This document shows positions 28,001 to 37,400 of a stretch of DNA of 64,000 nt, in pieces. Within the stretch, counting starts at the first letter, position 1. Each line of letters starts with the position of its first letter. The translations under genes were made by a program, and so were the position numbers. Source of the DNA: Sipunculus nudus. Its lineage: Eukaryota; Annelida; Sipuncula; Golfingiida; Sipunculidae. The DNA lies in NCBI GenBank assembly GCA_026874595.1, contig CM049316.1, forward strand, positions 41,991,695-42,055,694, written 5' to 3'. The notes under the pieces were generated by a model. The model did not search any database and had not been told where the DNA came from. It was given only the letters and a program-made list of their open reading frames with translations.

Positions 28001-31000
28001 AACAGTCAGTTGATCAGATGTATGAGTATGGCCACACTTTTTTAATTTTTCGATTTACAAACCCGCCGACCTCCGATTTCCTCATTTCAGAAAAAAAATA
28101 AATTTGCATTTTGACTTTTTTCCCCTTTTATATTGTGTCGCCTAATCCAGCACGGTTGTTGACAAATGAGTGACCGTGTGTATTAGATCACCTCAAACGT
28201 TAGAACTCTTATGATTGGCTAATAAGGCCACTTTCTTAATGACAGATGGAGGGTTTAAGCCAATCACAATAGGGGTATCCTTGGGCCATAAATGCAATTG
28301 ATTGGCCATCAAGTAGTCAAAATATTCAGCAGGGAAATTGAGAATTCTTGGAGAGTTTTCTGCACTACAGTACATTTTCAAACCAGCGTTTAGGTCATAT
28401 TTGTTAAACACATTTGTTATAGATAGATGTGAATTAGAAAAGAAAATTAGTTTTGTTGCATAGCGGCTTTACCAGTGTGCCACTGTTAATAACTTGCTGG
28501 ATATACAAACAAATTGACTTCTTAAGAATAATTATTGCACTCAAAGTCAGACGCTATTTATTACTGCAAATTGGCCAAGTTTCACAAGTTTACTCTTAAA
28601 AAATATTATAACTTGTCAAAACTTAAAAACGTAGTCTTGTAACGCTTAAAAGAAATTCAAAATTACTGAACAGATGAAATTATATACTGCATGAGGTCGT
28701 CATGTACTCTTTGAAAACTCCAGGAATTCTCAGGGTTTCTGCAGTATTTCCGACTACCCGTAGTCTTAGTGGCGCGGTTTTATGAGAAGCGTTGGCTTTG
28801 CGGATATTTTTATAGTCAAAACAAAAGCAAGCTAAAATGAAAGCCATTTAAAATGCAGAAAATTTGAAAGGTTTCATTTAATTGTTCCAAACAGATGTGA
28901 TGGAAACTTTGATGTGTATGGATGCTGAAAAGCTATTCCGGACTGACAGTGGCCAAGTGACGGCATATTAAACTGAGTACGGTACGTACTGTCACAGCCG
29001 TGGTAAGAAATGCAGATGAATTAATTAGGTTATTAATACTTTTTAAAATTTTAAAATAGTTGAATAATTCAATGTGATATCCAATGGAGAACTCACTTTA
29101 TTAGCAGTTGTTGTATATTCAAAGGACTGTCACATATGCGCAACACCAAAAAGGAAAGGTCATGGTCATGAATCAAACAACTCGAGTTCCATGTTGTTGA
29201 CATTTGATAAACAATACTCAATAGGTGAATAGCTGCAAGTTGCATATTGTCATTGTTACTGTCATTCACGACTGAAAAATAAAAACTGCAGTCTATCATG
29301 CTAGCAGTGAATATTTAGTTTTCTCCTTGCCTATCTGACAAAAATATATTATTTTGTATTTGTATAAGTGTTTGACTGGTCTTTAATTTGTAATATCATA
29401 AGTTTTACTGTTTAAACTTTTATTTGTCATTAATTTACCTTCAATGACATTTGAATGCCTTGAAATAACATGGCACACGCAAGATTCATGTGGAAAACTC
29501 AAGAGGATGATGATAATATTTTAATTTTTATATATTATTTTATATATTTTATATAGATTTATATAGAGCCATTAAAATATGAATTTTATAACCCAACTGT
29601 ACAATACAGGATTCACGAACACCAGTATCCAGGTTTGTTCCACTTTTTTCCCCTTTTTTCCTACCTCCTACCTATCACTTTTGTCAATCATGTTCATAAA
29701 CCAAAGAATTAAAAAAGTCTGGCCTAACTTTGACCTATCTTCACAAAATTGGGCTCATTTTCTTCCTCTGCATCTTCTCCATACCATGGTCTAGTCACCT
29801 TGTCTCAAATTTGTATCGCTTTGTCAGTATGTCTGTCTGTTTGTCAGTTGTCCTCAAATTCGCCTTCTTGCTGGTTCTTGTGTCTAACATAAAGCATTCT
29901 ACAGGCCACAGTTTTGCAGGAGTCCTTTTGAAACTGATACATCTCATGCCATACACTTATTTCTCGAAAGTGATCTTTCAGTTTTGATCAAGGCCTTCAG
30001 GCCTAATGGAACCTGTGCATATGGACATACACCAGGTATAACGCTTCAATGCTGAACCACTACTTTTCATATATATGAACAATGCAAGTACTAAACATTT
30101 TGAACAAGAAACAATACACAAACATCACTGCTGAAATTCTGGCATGGGTGCACACAACACAAAAATTATTGTAGGTGGCACCACCAGTCTTGTATCTGAC
30201 AAAGCTATTTGACATGTATAAATATGCCCAATTTCAGGCTGAAATATCAAATTCCTCCGTTGAATTAAGCAAGCACATACACTTTGCAAAATTCATTGTA
30301 GATGACGACACCTGTCTTATGAACGAGAAAGCCATTAACGACACATAGACAGGTCAGAATATCAGGCCAATACATCAAACTTACCTTGAGTCTGATGCAT
30401 GGGGCTGACCAGGCTTAGGTGAGAAAGGCTGTTGCCCCGAGTGTACTGTGACAAATTACTGGCTCAGGCTACTGCACTGAGTGAACTCTTGACCTGCACC
30501 TGGCTAGACTGAGTGAACGTTTGACCTGTACCTGGCTGCACTGAGTGAATTCTTGACCTGTTGCATAATCTGAAACAGTTGGCAGTCTGCCAAAGCTATA
30601 AATAAATCCAGGCTGGCCTTTTGCCTATTGCCAAATCTGAAATAGTAGCCACACAATTGCATAAGCTCACAGATTGGCTCCATATGCCGCCCTAAGGGGC
30701 ATGACACCCATGAGGTGATCACATGATACTCATGAGGTGATCACATGCTACCCATGAGATGATTACATGCTGCCCATGAGGTGATCACATGCCTTGTGCT
30801 TGGCTGCACTGATTGAACTGTTGACCTATATTTGGCTGCACTGAATGAACTCTTGATCTGTTGCCAAATCTGAAACAGTTGGCAGTTTCAAGAAACATAC
30901 ACAGTCTTGGCCTGTTATGTAACTCTGCTAAAATTTATCAAACACAAACCATTTGAACAAACTTGAGAAGGCATGCTCTGGGATAATTTCTGTAAAATAT

Positions 31001-33855
31001 TGAACAATTTGGCTGGACTGTTGACAAGAAGAAGACTTTTAAAGTTTTTTTTCAGCTTTTTCCCTGTAAAATCTAAGTAAATGCAGATAGCAAAAATTAG
31101 CTGAATCCATCAACATTTGATATGTGACTGATAATTGCATAAAATTTGGGGATGGTAGCTCCTGCTATTCCTTAGAAATTATGATTAGTGTACAGATGAT
31201 TTGTATTATCATAAATCAACATTTTTTAAAAGCTTTTAAAAAACATTCTTGTCAATATTTTCCATAGATATTCTGAAATCTAAATGTCTAGAGGCATGAT
31301 GTAATGGATGTTGATATACTGGTGCTAGGCTAGATGTATCTGCTTCACACAGCTAACATATATGGTAAAATGACTCAATTCAATCTTTATAATTCAGCCA
31401 AAATTCATTTTTGGAGCCATAAAAGACAATTATTATTAGAATGATTCAGGGAATTATTCTTGCAAAATATTAAACAAACTGGCCTCAGTATCATCAGTCG
31501 AAAAACATTTTGTAGGTTTATAACTCATATGGGAAAATACAGCAAAATGGCAAAGTTCAGCTTCCCATAACTCAGCCAAAAATCATTGAACCAAAACCAT
31601 TTGAACAGTCTATCATGCTAGCAGTGAATATTTAGTTTTCTCCTTGCATATCTGACAAAAATATATTATTTTGTATTTGTATAAGTGTTTGACTGGTCTT
31701 TAATTTGTAAAACTTTATAAAATAGGCAGTTCATTTGGCAGGGACAGTGACTTAATTTTTATTTCAGGTGTGTATGAAATCATAAGTTTTACTGTTTAAA
31801 CTTTTATTTGTCATTAATTTACCTTCAATGACATTTGAATGGCTTGAAATAACATGGCACATGCAAGATTCATGTGGAAAACTCAAGAGGATGATGATAA
31901 TATTTTAATTTTTATATATTATTTTATATATTTTAAACAGGTTTATATAGAGCCATTTAAATATGAATTTTATAACCCAACTGTACAATACAGGATTCAT
32001 GAACACCAGTATCCAGGTTTGTTCTAATTTTTTTTCCACCTCCTACCTATCACTTTTGACAATCATGTTCGTAAACCAAAGAATTAAAAAAGTCTGGCCT
32101 AACTATGAAACCTGAGGGCAGGGTTAGATTTCACAGAGTATCAGTGGAATATTTGAGAGCAATCAAGTGAAGGTAGATAAATTGTTTATGTTGCAAGACA
32201 CTTTGGTTATACACCTGTACACACAAATAGATCCATATTCATAAGGATATATCAGTATGGACAGGAAACCATAAATCGTGAAACTGGTACACCACCATGT
32301 AATAATTGCTGATTCAGAATAAATTAATGTTTTCATTATAACATAGTCTTTGCTCTTGAATGAACTCTTGAAATGAATCCAGAGTGTGTCAGATTTTGTG
32401 ACAGTTGGTAGGGTAGTTTCTCTGGGACCAGAAGGTTGGTAGTTCCCCCATAGTTCACATCTGATATTCTTATGCCAATACCCCAGGCCAAGACATACAC
32501 AACACAAAAGATAATGCACAGATGCTACACACAGATTACTGAAAAAAAAATATGATGTAGCTGTATTACCTGTATTCCCCTTCAATGCATTCTTAAGCTT
32601 GTCTATAATAGAATCTGGAAAAACCCCTCTCTCTTTCCATATGTTCACCATTCTCTCCATAGAGGCTTTTGTCTTCTCATCACATGCTCTGGCAAAACAT
32701 AATACACAAAACTATCTGAAAGGATGCCTGTTCATCAGTATATTAAACTTACAAAATCTGCAGACTGTGCTGCCATCTACTTACCATCACAGAAACAAGT
32801 GACCAAATGGTGGTGATTTGCAGTTTTCACAGATGATTCCACTCACATAATTTGAGTCTACAGCTCTTATAGTGGAAGTGAAAGAAATATGTGGGTTTGA
32901 GTTGATCTTAATTATAAATGTTCCATTCTGTAACTATGTTAATATCAATATTTCCAGAAATCATATGTAAATGCATCCATAATAACCTGTTAAATATATT
33001 GATTTCTTATGAATACTTTCTGTTAACCAAAGAAAGCAAGGTTTCAATTATACATTTAAGAATAAAAAATAATATTTTATTGTCTATTCGGCTCCTTTAT
33101 CAGAGAAAGAAGAAATTACTCCAATAAGTCAAGAATACATACGATGCTGTGTGTGAATAAGCTGAAGGCAGAACGGTGGCAAACTGTTTGGCAAACTCTG
33201 GCCCTTTCTTCTTGCTGTTTTGAACAACATCATTGGACAGGTACAAAAACACCAACTTCTTTCCTTTTTTTGCTGAAAAGTAAATACTTTTTCATATGAT
33301 ATTCAACTCACACATAATAAAACAAACTAAATATGACTGATTAACTTAATCAATTATTTAAATAAAGTAGTAAATTTGTCACAACAACAAACACAAACTG
33401 GCAAATAATATCACGAGAATGTGAAGAAAATATAAAATATTAACCTTCCACTTTGATATTTGAAAAAAGGTGTACTGGAATTAATAAGGTATTTCAGGTA
33501 AACACAAACACACATATATATATATATATCTGAAATTACAAGTATTTTTTAAATAATAGTTTAAATATAATATGCTTATATTACATGAACAAAGTCAATG
33601 AAAATATAAATACGTGATTATATACTAGCACAAGCATTTTCTAGGAAACATGACAGATCCCATATGGCAGATTTTTCGTGAGTGATGATTGACAGTGTAC
33701 ACACCTTTCTGTAGTTCTCTGATCCACACCTGTACAATCGTCTTGGCATGTTTTCTGTGATGTATAAGCCATAACGACAGAGTTTGGATACTTTGCTGCG
33801 AGTTGTTCAGATCACCCAGTTTCTTTACAAAATTTTGATCAGAAAAGGATGCCAT
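6916..33855 (-). CDS. RPRD1B: RPRD1A/RPRD1B (CREPT) orthologue, whole coding span, 7 exons
   Basis: Regulator of nuclear pre-mRNA domain-containing protein 1. Family members bind the phosphorylated C-terminal domain of RNA polymerase II through an N-terminal CID (CTD-interacting) domain and dimerise through a C-terminal coiled coil, acting in the nucleus as scaffolds for CTD phosphatases. Coding exons on the minus strand: 33705-33855, 33143-33272, 32570-32688, 27125-27261, 26007-26133, 20109-20284, 6916-7065. They sum to 990 nt, 329 aa, against about 326 aa for human RPRD1B. Every junction is GT-AG and keeps frame. CID residues about 1-134 include SLWLIHHRKHA and FLYLSNDVVQNSKKKGPEF. A lysine-rich linker (about 155-160, KKKKK) may be a nuclear signal. 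The RPRD coiled coil spans about 180-310, and the hallmark tail LPSAGDLFG ends the protein. The 1A/1B paralogue split is vertebrate, so the symbol stands for the pair. The introns are repeat-filled and up to 13 kb. Confidence 0.95.
7855..7990. repeat. Interrupted (TTACTA)n simple repeat
   Basis: Repeated CTATTACTATTA phrases. A second such stretch lies at 9617-9785. Both are on the same strand and flank 1.6 kb of unremarkable sequence. Confidence 0.75.
9617..9785. repeat. Interrupted (TTACTA)n simple repeat, second copy
   Basis: Same TATTACTATTA phrasing as 7855-7990. It abuts the HINE-A end at 9804. Confidence 0.75.
10106..12850. mobile_element. 2.7-kb long-TIR element inserted in HINE-A (Mutator-like), non-autonomous
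   Basis: Termini are TAGTCCATCTCTGGACCC and its inverse GGGTCCAGAGATGGACTA; the inverted similarity extends about 55 bp (on through ATGTT.GACCTGATGGAC). It is flanked by GGGAATTAC (10097-10105) and GGGTATTAC (12851-12859), a 9-bp target duplication with one mismatch. The same locus is continuous in the HINE-A copies at 14800 and 24620. The interior holds an additional repeat at 11570-12197 and no recognisable transposase. Confidence 0.7.
11570..12197. repeat. Dispersed repeat (family E) ending GACTTATAGTCAGCTGAGCT
   Basis: Shares its start (GTACTTACAGGAAAAAAA, TTTGCCATGGTCAAAGTT) and its end (GGACAATGGACCACGACTAT then AGTCAGCTGAGCTAAAAAT, preceded by a GGAC-rich tract) with 18755-19413. A third, 3'-truncated copy is at 18068-18600. 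Confidence 0.75.
13522..14737. mobile_element. Pogo/Tc1-mariner-like non-autonomous element with TA duplication
   Basis: Termini CAGTGGAACCCCAC and GTGGGGTTCCACTG form terminal inverted repeats, flanked by TA at 13520-13521 and 14738-14739. Subterminal TTACGACCAC repeats occur at both ends. The uninterrupted paralogous site is seen in the HINE-A copy near 48465. The 1216-bp interior shows no transposase. Confidence 0.75.
15257..16352 (-). mobile_element. HINE-B-like element, truncated, with tandem core
   Basis: Starts with CTAGAATACGGGCAGTTGAC, as at 57572. The core has about three copies of a ~280-bp unit (AAATTTCAG, GGTGCCACCAGTCTTGAGTA). The right end lacks the usual GGATACAAT terminus and instead ends in GGGTCACGGCGCTCAGCTG, a phrase also near 10335-10355. 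Confidence 0.6.
18068..18600. repeat. Family E repeat, truncated copy
   Basis: Matches 11570-12197 and 18755-19413 through TGCCATGGTCAAAGTTGGGC and TTATGTTTGGGCCCATAACT but lacks the terminal GGAC-rich tract. Confidence 0.65.
18755..19413. repeat. Family E repeat, complete copy
   Basis: Same start and end as 11570-12197, including the (GGACAGAC)-rich tract at 19310-19360 and the AGTCAGCTGAGCTAAAAAT end. It lies just 3' of another partial copy. Confidence 0.75.
19414..19725 (-). repeat. HINE-B-like terminal fragment
   Basis: Has the GCACCACCAGTTTC and GGGGCCACCTGTC phrases and the terminal AAAGTATCCGCAAAACTC followed by TTGGCAGATACAAAT. Confidence 0.55.
20109..20284 (-). CDS. RPRD1B: RPRD1 coding exon 6 (coiled coil)
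   Basis: Encodes residues 222-280, including LLAEYNARLAGELEDRRHVA, a hallmark of the dimerising coiled coil. The upstream AG (TTTTAG followed by ATAAG) is chosen over the one directly before ATG because only it keeps frame and restores the family's ITDK sequence across the junction. The donor is GTAGTG. Confidence 0.95.
20700..21780. repeat. Tandem repeat, unit about 150-160 bp, about 7 diverged copies
   Basis: The phrases ACCTCCCTGGAT, TGGGTGCTCAAAATCATGTT and ATAGGTCACTATGACCTAATT recur at spacings of about 150-158 bp (for example near 20849, 20998, 21371, 21525, 21683). Confidence 0.75.
22367..22435 (+). repeat. Pogo/Tigger-like terminal fragment
   Basis: TACAGTGAAACCCTGGACAA followed by TTTTTGTCCG resembles one end of a TA-inserting element (CAGTG start after TA). 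No matching opposite end was found. Confidence 0.3.
23265..23840. repeat. Dispersed repeat with ~270-bp units (family C)
   Basis: Contains GTAGGTGGCACCACCAGTCT, TATGGACATGTAAAATTTCA and a tail with TTGCCCCGAGTAACCAG. The same order recurs at 30105-30640 in RPRD1 intron 3. Confidence 0.65.
24027..24998 (-). mobile_element. HINE-A element, compact intact copy
   Basis: Read on the minus strand it runs from ATTGTATCCCCAGACAAAGTC-like sequence to the hairpin GGCACCTACGGTGCC and tail AAGAAATATCTAG, followed by T. Subterminal inverted repeats GTATCCCCAGACA and TGTCTGGGGATAC are at the two ends. 972 bp, no coding capacity. The core has (CCG) units, GGTGGCGCCACC and a poly(C) tract. Confidence 0.75.
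25200..25900. repeat. Family D repeat, about two diverged copies
   Basis: Matches 1-330 and 30940-31610 (GAACTGGAACCATTTGAACA, GGAGAAGATTTT, AAATTTGGTGATG). Confidence 0.65.
26007..26133 (-). CDS. RPRD1B: RPRD1 coding exon 5 (start of coiled-coil domain)
   Basis: Encodes residues 180-221. TEELAKALQDLENAASSDAD closely matches the family's LIKALQDLENAAS segment. The acceptor is ATATACAG and the donor GTAAGC. One base carries over to exon 6. Confidence 0.95.
26134..27124 (-). other. RPRD1 intron 4
   Basis: 991 bp of AT-rich sequence; no repeat or exon recognised. Confidence 0.7.
27125..27261 (-). CDS. RPRD1B: RPRD1 coding exon 4 (Ser/Lys-rich linker)
   Basis: Encodes residues 134-179: a Ser-rich stretch, a basic PPKKKKKPD patch and an acidic helix ending in DQPMDPPE. 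This is the least conserved part of the family. The exon is supported by flanking AG and GTAGGC sites and by phase continuity with exons 3 and 5. Confidence 0.85.
29289..29729 (+). repeat. Segmental duplication copy 1 with exon-like core
   Basis: Nearly identical to 31606-32106 but lacking about 65 bp present there. The core 29557-29632 is open, flanked by AG and GT, and encodes IYIEPLKYEFYNPTVQYRIH then EHQYP. Unrecognised; it may be a captured exon. Confidence 0.75.
30105..30640. repeat. Family C repeat, second copy
   Basis: Follows the order of 23265-23840 (GTAGGTGGCACCACCAGTCT through TTGCCCCGAGTGTACTG) at moderate divergence. Confidence 0.65.
30705..30790. repeat. Short tandem repeat with ATGAGGTGATCACATG
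   Basis: Four diverged ~22-bp units built around the palindrome TGATCA (CCCATGAGGTGATCACATG). Confidence 0.8.
30940..31605. repeat. Family D repeat
   Basis: Matches 25200-25900 and 1-330, with GAACAAACTTGAGA, TTCTGTAAAATATTGAACAA and GATGGTAGCTCCTGCTATTC. Confidence 0.65.
31606..32106 (+). repeat. Segmental duplication copy 2 with exon-like core
   Basis: The fuller copy of 29289-29729. The exon-like core 31941-32016 (76 nt) is flanked by AAACAG and GTTTGT and encodes VYIEPFKYEFYNPTVQYRIH then EHQYP. The copies differ in it by V/I, F/L and one synonymous change. Confidence 0.75.
32570..32688 (-). CDS. RPRD1B: RPRD1 coding exon 3 (end of CID)
   Basis: Encodes residues 94-133, including ERMVNIWKERGVFPD, matching the last CID helices (LLNIWQER in vertebrates). 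The acceptor is TTGCCAG and the donor GTAATA. It ends with one base of a Gly codon completed by exon 4. Confidence 0.93.
33143..33272 (-). CDS. RPRD1B: RPRD1 coding exon 2 (CID domain core)
   Basis: Encodes residues 51-93 with the most conserved CID segment (FLYLSNDVVQNSKKKGPEFA), which forms the CTD-binding groove in this family. The acceptor is TTTTCAG and the donor GTATGT. Entry and exit phases match exons 1 and 3. Confidence 0.93.
33705..33855 (-). CDS. RPRD1B: RPRD1 coding exon 1 (start codon, CID domain start)
   Basis: Encodes residues 1-50 plus one base of codon 51. The ATG at 33855-33853 gives MASFSDQNFVKKLGDLNNSQ, which aligns with the start of vertebrate RPRD1B, including the SLWLIHHRKHA helix. 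The donor is GTGTGT after AAAG. The start lies 414 bp from the divergent POLR2C start. Confidence 0.95.
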
Positions 33856-34269
33856 GACAATGGCTAAGTGGTTTGTTGTGTCAATTCGAGTTGTCTTGCT
33901 TGGGCGATAATAAAAACAACTTCGCAACCACAACACGAGAACTGCGCGAGAAAAAACGAGATATCTCGATTGTCTTTCAAAGGGGTGTCAGGTTTATCTA
34001 ATTTTGAATTATGAGCCTTTTTGTGCTTTTCTTTGATTTCATTGTCCCGAAGAATCACCAATTAGTGTGACCTTTATGTAAAATTCAAATTTATTTTATC
34101 TAATCCAAGAACGGATCATTTTGTAAATAAATTTAAATAAAATATGTAAGTTTCCACCCCTTAATAGTAATAGAATGTCCTGAGCGATATTACAAGAATC
34201 CAGTGCAAGTTGTGAAAGCCTGCCATCAACAGGGTTATTTTCAAGACTGTCATTGTTATAGAAGATAAC
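33856..34269. promoter_or_regulatory. Bidirectional promoter between RPRD1 and POLR2C
   Basis: Only 414 bp separate the two divergent start codons, so this segment must contain both 5' UTRs and both core promoters unless untranslated exons lie elsewhere. No TATA box stands out. The RPRD1-proximal half is relatively CpG-rich (for example around 33938-33970, CGCGAG and GATATCTCG). The segment has no recognisable repeat, in contrast to most surrounding intronic DNA. Confidence 0.7.
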
Positions 34270-34355
34270 ATGCCGTACGCTAATCAGCCGACAATCAACA
34301 TCACTGATGTCTCTGACGAAAATATAAAGTTCATTCTTGAGGACACAGATCTCAG
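34270..34355 (+). CDS. POLR2C: POLR2C coding exon 1
   Basis: Residues 1-28 ([20 protein letters not shown] onward), almost the vertebrate N-terminus. It ends with two bases (AG) of a Ser codon before GTTGCT, a non-consensus but usable GT donor. A (CT)n microsatellite starts about 25 nt into the intron. Confidence 0.95.
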
Positions 34356-34395
34356 GTTGCTGGCCGGTTTCCCTCTGTCTCTCTCGCTCTCTCTC

Positions 34396-34431
<36 letters not shown>

Positions 34432-37400
34432 GTGATGCTCTAGTGCTACAAGTAGCTGCTCGCCTCCGGTGAACAGCCGTGTAGCAGCTAGTGATGCTCA
34501 TGACTTGTGTTTCTTTCAGTTATGAACACGTGGCCAGTATGTGTTCATAAATGGTATCATTATTATTATTAAGAATTTATTCAATTTTCCATTGAATTCT
34601 AGAAGAATAAATAAATTGTTTTTTAAATAACTAAAGCCCATCATGCAATATAGTTGATATGCTAGTATTGAATATAATTCAATTAATTGATAAATAATAA
34701 TTATAACAATGATATTTGCCATCAGATCATATGTCATGTGTCTCATTTTTAACTTTATGTTGTGTATTATTTCTAAATTTCACGGCAAGATTATTTAATC
34801 TTAAACTAAAGGGACTTTTAAATTTTGAAGAATTAAAAATGATTTATGAAAATTGGGTTACACAAAGAATAAACTTAGAATAAACTAAGATTGCTGTTAG
34901 AGTTTTTTAATTAAAAAGAAGCCTTTTCCAATGTCCAGACTTCCAGCTAAATGGTCATTGTGTTATATGTTGTGTTAATTTGCTAAATTTTGTTGTTTTT
35001 TTTTACATATTTTGTGCCAGATCCCTGTCAGTTATCAGTTGCTTTTATATGAAATATCACAAGTTTTCATAAAAAAAAACCATTTACTAAGAATAAGCTT
35101 AAACCTGGACTAGGCTTTTAAATCAAATAACTTGAGAAATCTGTTTTAGACTGTGAGAAAAAAAAATGGACCTACTAGATGATCTTAGAATTATTTTCAT
35201 TGTTTTTATTATTATTATTACTTTTTAAATTTGTTTAATGTAAAGCAAATGAAAGTGAAAACATGAAGCACAGTTGAGTTATGTATACTTATTTGACTAA
35301 TCTTCTTTCCAGTGTTGCCAATGCTTTAAGAAGAGTATGTATTGGGGAAACACCAACTATTGGTAAGTGTCACATGGACAGTTTGGTTACATTTTAAAAC
35401 ATGTGACAAATGTAATGTGATTAATGAATTTCAGTCACTAGTTTTAGGTGTGATCTTTTTAGGTGGGTTTGAAACAAGGTTGATTAAAGTTTGGAGCTTA
35501 TGCCACCTTGTTTCTTTGTATACAGTCCACATTTTAAGCATATTCAGCCATAAGCATTTTCTCACAATGTCTCAATAGGTAATCAAATCCAGAGCAGTAT
35601 TTTTGCCTTTTAACTAAATTATAGCTGATAACTCTTTGTTTTTTGTGGAATATGTAACGTCCAGGCTCAAGAATACTGCTAGTGCAAAGTAGAATGATCA
35701 TAAATTTTCTTTTTGAATTTTTTGCACACAGAAGAAATCAGACATTGTACGAGTAGTGTTGGGAATTGATTTTAATTTCATCATCGATCATCAGTAAAAA
35801 TCAGTTGACCTCTGCTGATGAGAATGTTTTGGGGCATAAAATTTCTGACCTTTCATAGACTTGTACATGATCCTTATTTTTTAAACATGTATGAGCCTAT
35901 ATATAGGCTGATACATGTAATAAATAATAATTACATAGCCTACCTGTGTATATAGTAAGCTCAGGACTTTAGGAAGGAAGACTTTTCTCAAGGTGGTTTG
36001 CATAAATTTATGAAAGCACACTTTTTCCTAGATCCTCACAAAGCCTAAGTTACTTGCAAAACTTTGTTATGTATTATGACACTGTAAGATCAATTGATCT
36101 GATAATTTGCATGAATCATTTGATCATTGATTGTGGTTGATTGTCAGCCCATCTCTAGTAGGGTGTGATCCTTTTTGTTACTTTGGTTACTTTGATTTTT
36201 AAACCTGACAGTTCTAGACTATTACATATTGAGGCCAGTGTATTAGTGTTATGTATATTTGAATGCTGCATCAAGTGCTTCTTTTTGTTACTTTTATTCT
36301 GTTTTAACCCTGACAGCCATAGACTGGGTACAGATTGAGGCCAATTCCACGGTGTTATGTGACGAGTTCATCGCTCAGCGGGTTGGTCTCATTCCCCTGA
36401 CATGTGAAGATGAGGTTGAAAAAATGATCTACACAAGGGTATGTAAACAAGGCCAAGTAAAGGAAGTATTTAATTGAATTAATAGTTCATTCAGCATTTA
36501 AACTTACCTTTATACATGCCCTAAAAATATATGTAGTATTTTATTAATCTATTGATGCACCATGGTGTGAACTAGGTTGAGCATTATTTTTCACACTGTT
36601 TTTGTGCTTGATAAATATTTTTTTAAGTTTGTTTATGAAAAATTGGTTATCTGTCCAAATTCAGCGAGGTTGAATGGACTTGGGAACATAATTTTCATGC
36701 CAGTAATGATTTGCTCATTGTACTGATATAAAAGGAACACTGGCCTTTCAGGGTTTCTAACAGTATGTTACTTTAAAATCAAGATATATTTAAATCATTT
36801 GAAAAGTTTTATTATATGAACATTTCACTGTTGGAAAAGAATTATATATTTGATTAAGTATACAGGTATATTTATACATTGACAACAGGACTGTTCTTGT
36901 GAGGAGTTCTGCATGCAGTGCTCGGTGGAGTTCACATTAGATGTGAGATGTACAGATGATCAAACAAGGCATGTCACCAGTGCAGATCTGATCTCAAGCA
37001 ACCCAAGAGTCATTCCTGTGAGTACGATATATGAACCTTCTGAGGTCTGTTTACAACACGTGTTCATAAGCCCATCCAAATGGTGTTCTGGCATTGTATT
37101 TCAGTTTGTGTACGAGTGGTGGGGTACTCAGCAGTTTTCACCAATTACAGAACAATAATGAGTGTTTTCCCATGATGCAAGTAGATGTGCTGGATTGAGG
37201 TAAAATCCTTGACAACTAATTAGTTGAAATTAAACTGTGAACTGCCTGTCATTAGCAAAAGAAAACCCCAAATCTACTATAGGCACAAGATCTAATACAC
37301 TTGGAGGGTAAAGACAGTGCAGCTCAGATCTAGATGTAGTCAAGCTCTGATGCTGCTGGTCATACTTCCTTGTCAGCAAGATATTCACCCAGGAGATAAG

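Larger units (their letters stand above)
27262..32569 (-). other. RPRD1 intron 3 (5.3 kb)
   Basis: No RPRD1 exon. 27262-29290 shows nothing notable. Beyond that are a duplicated 0.4-0.5-kb segment (29289-29729 and 31606-32106), family C (30105-30640), short CATGAGGTGATCACATG repeats (30705-30790) and family D (30940-31605). Confidence 0.8.

Noticed and set aside
32163-32660. 165-codon minus-strand open frame
   Set aside because: Only its first part is real (RPRD1 exon 3). The rest reads through the donor into intron 3.
33625-33936. 103-codon open frame starting upstream of the RPRD1 ATG
   Set aside because: The upstream extension is AT-rich leader without homology. The family N-terminus begins exactly at the ATG at 33855.
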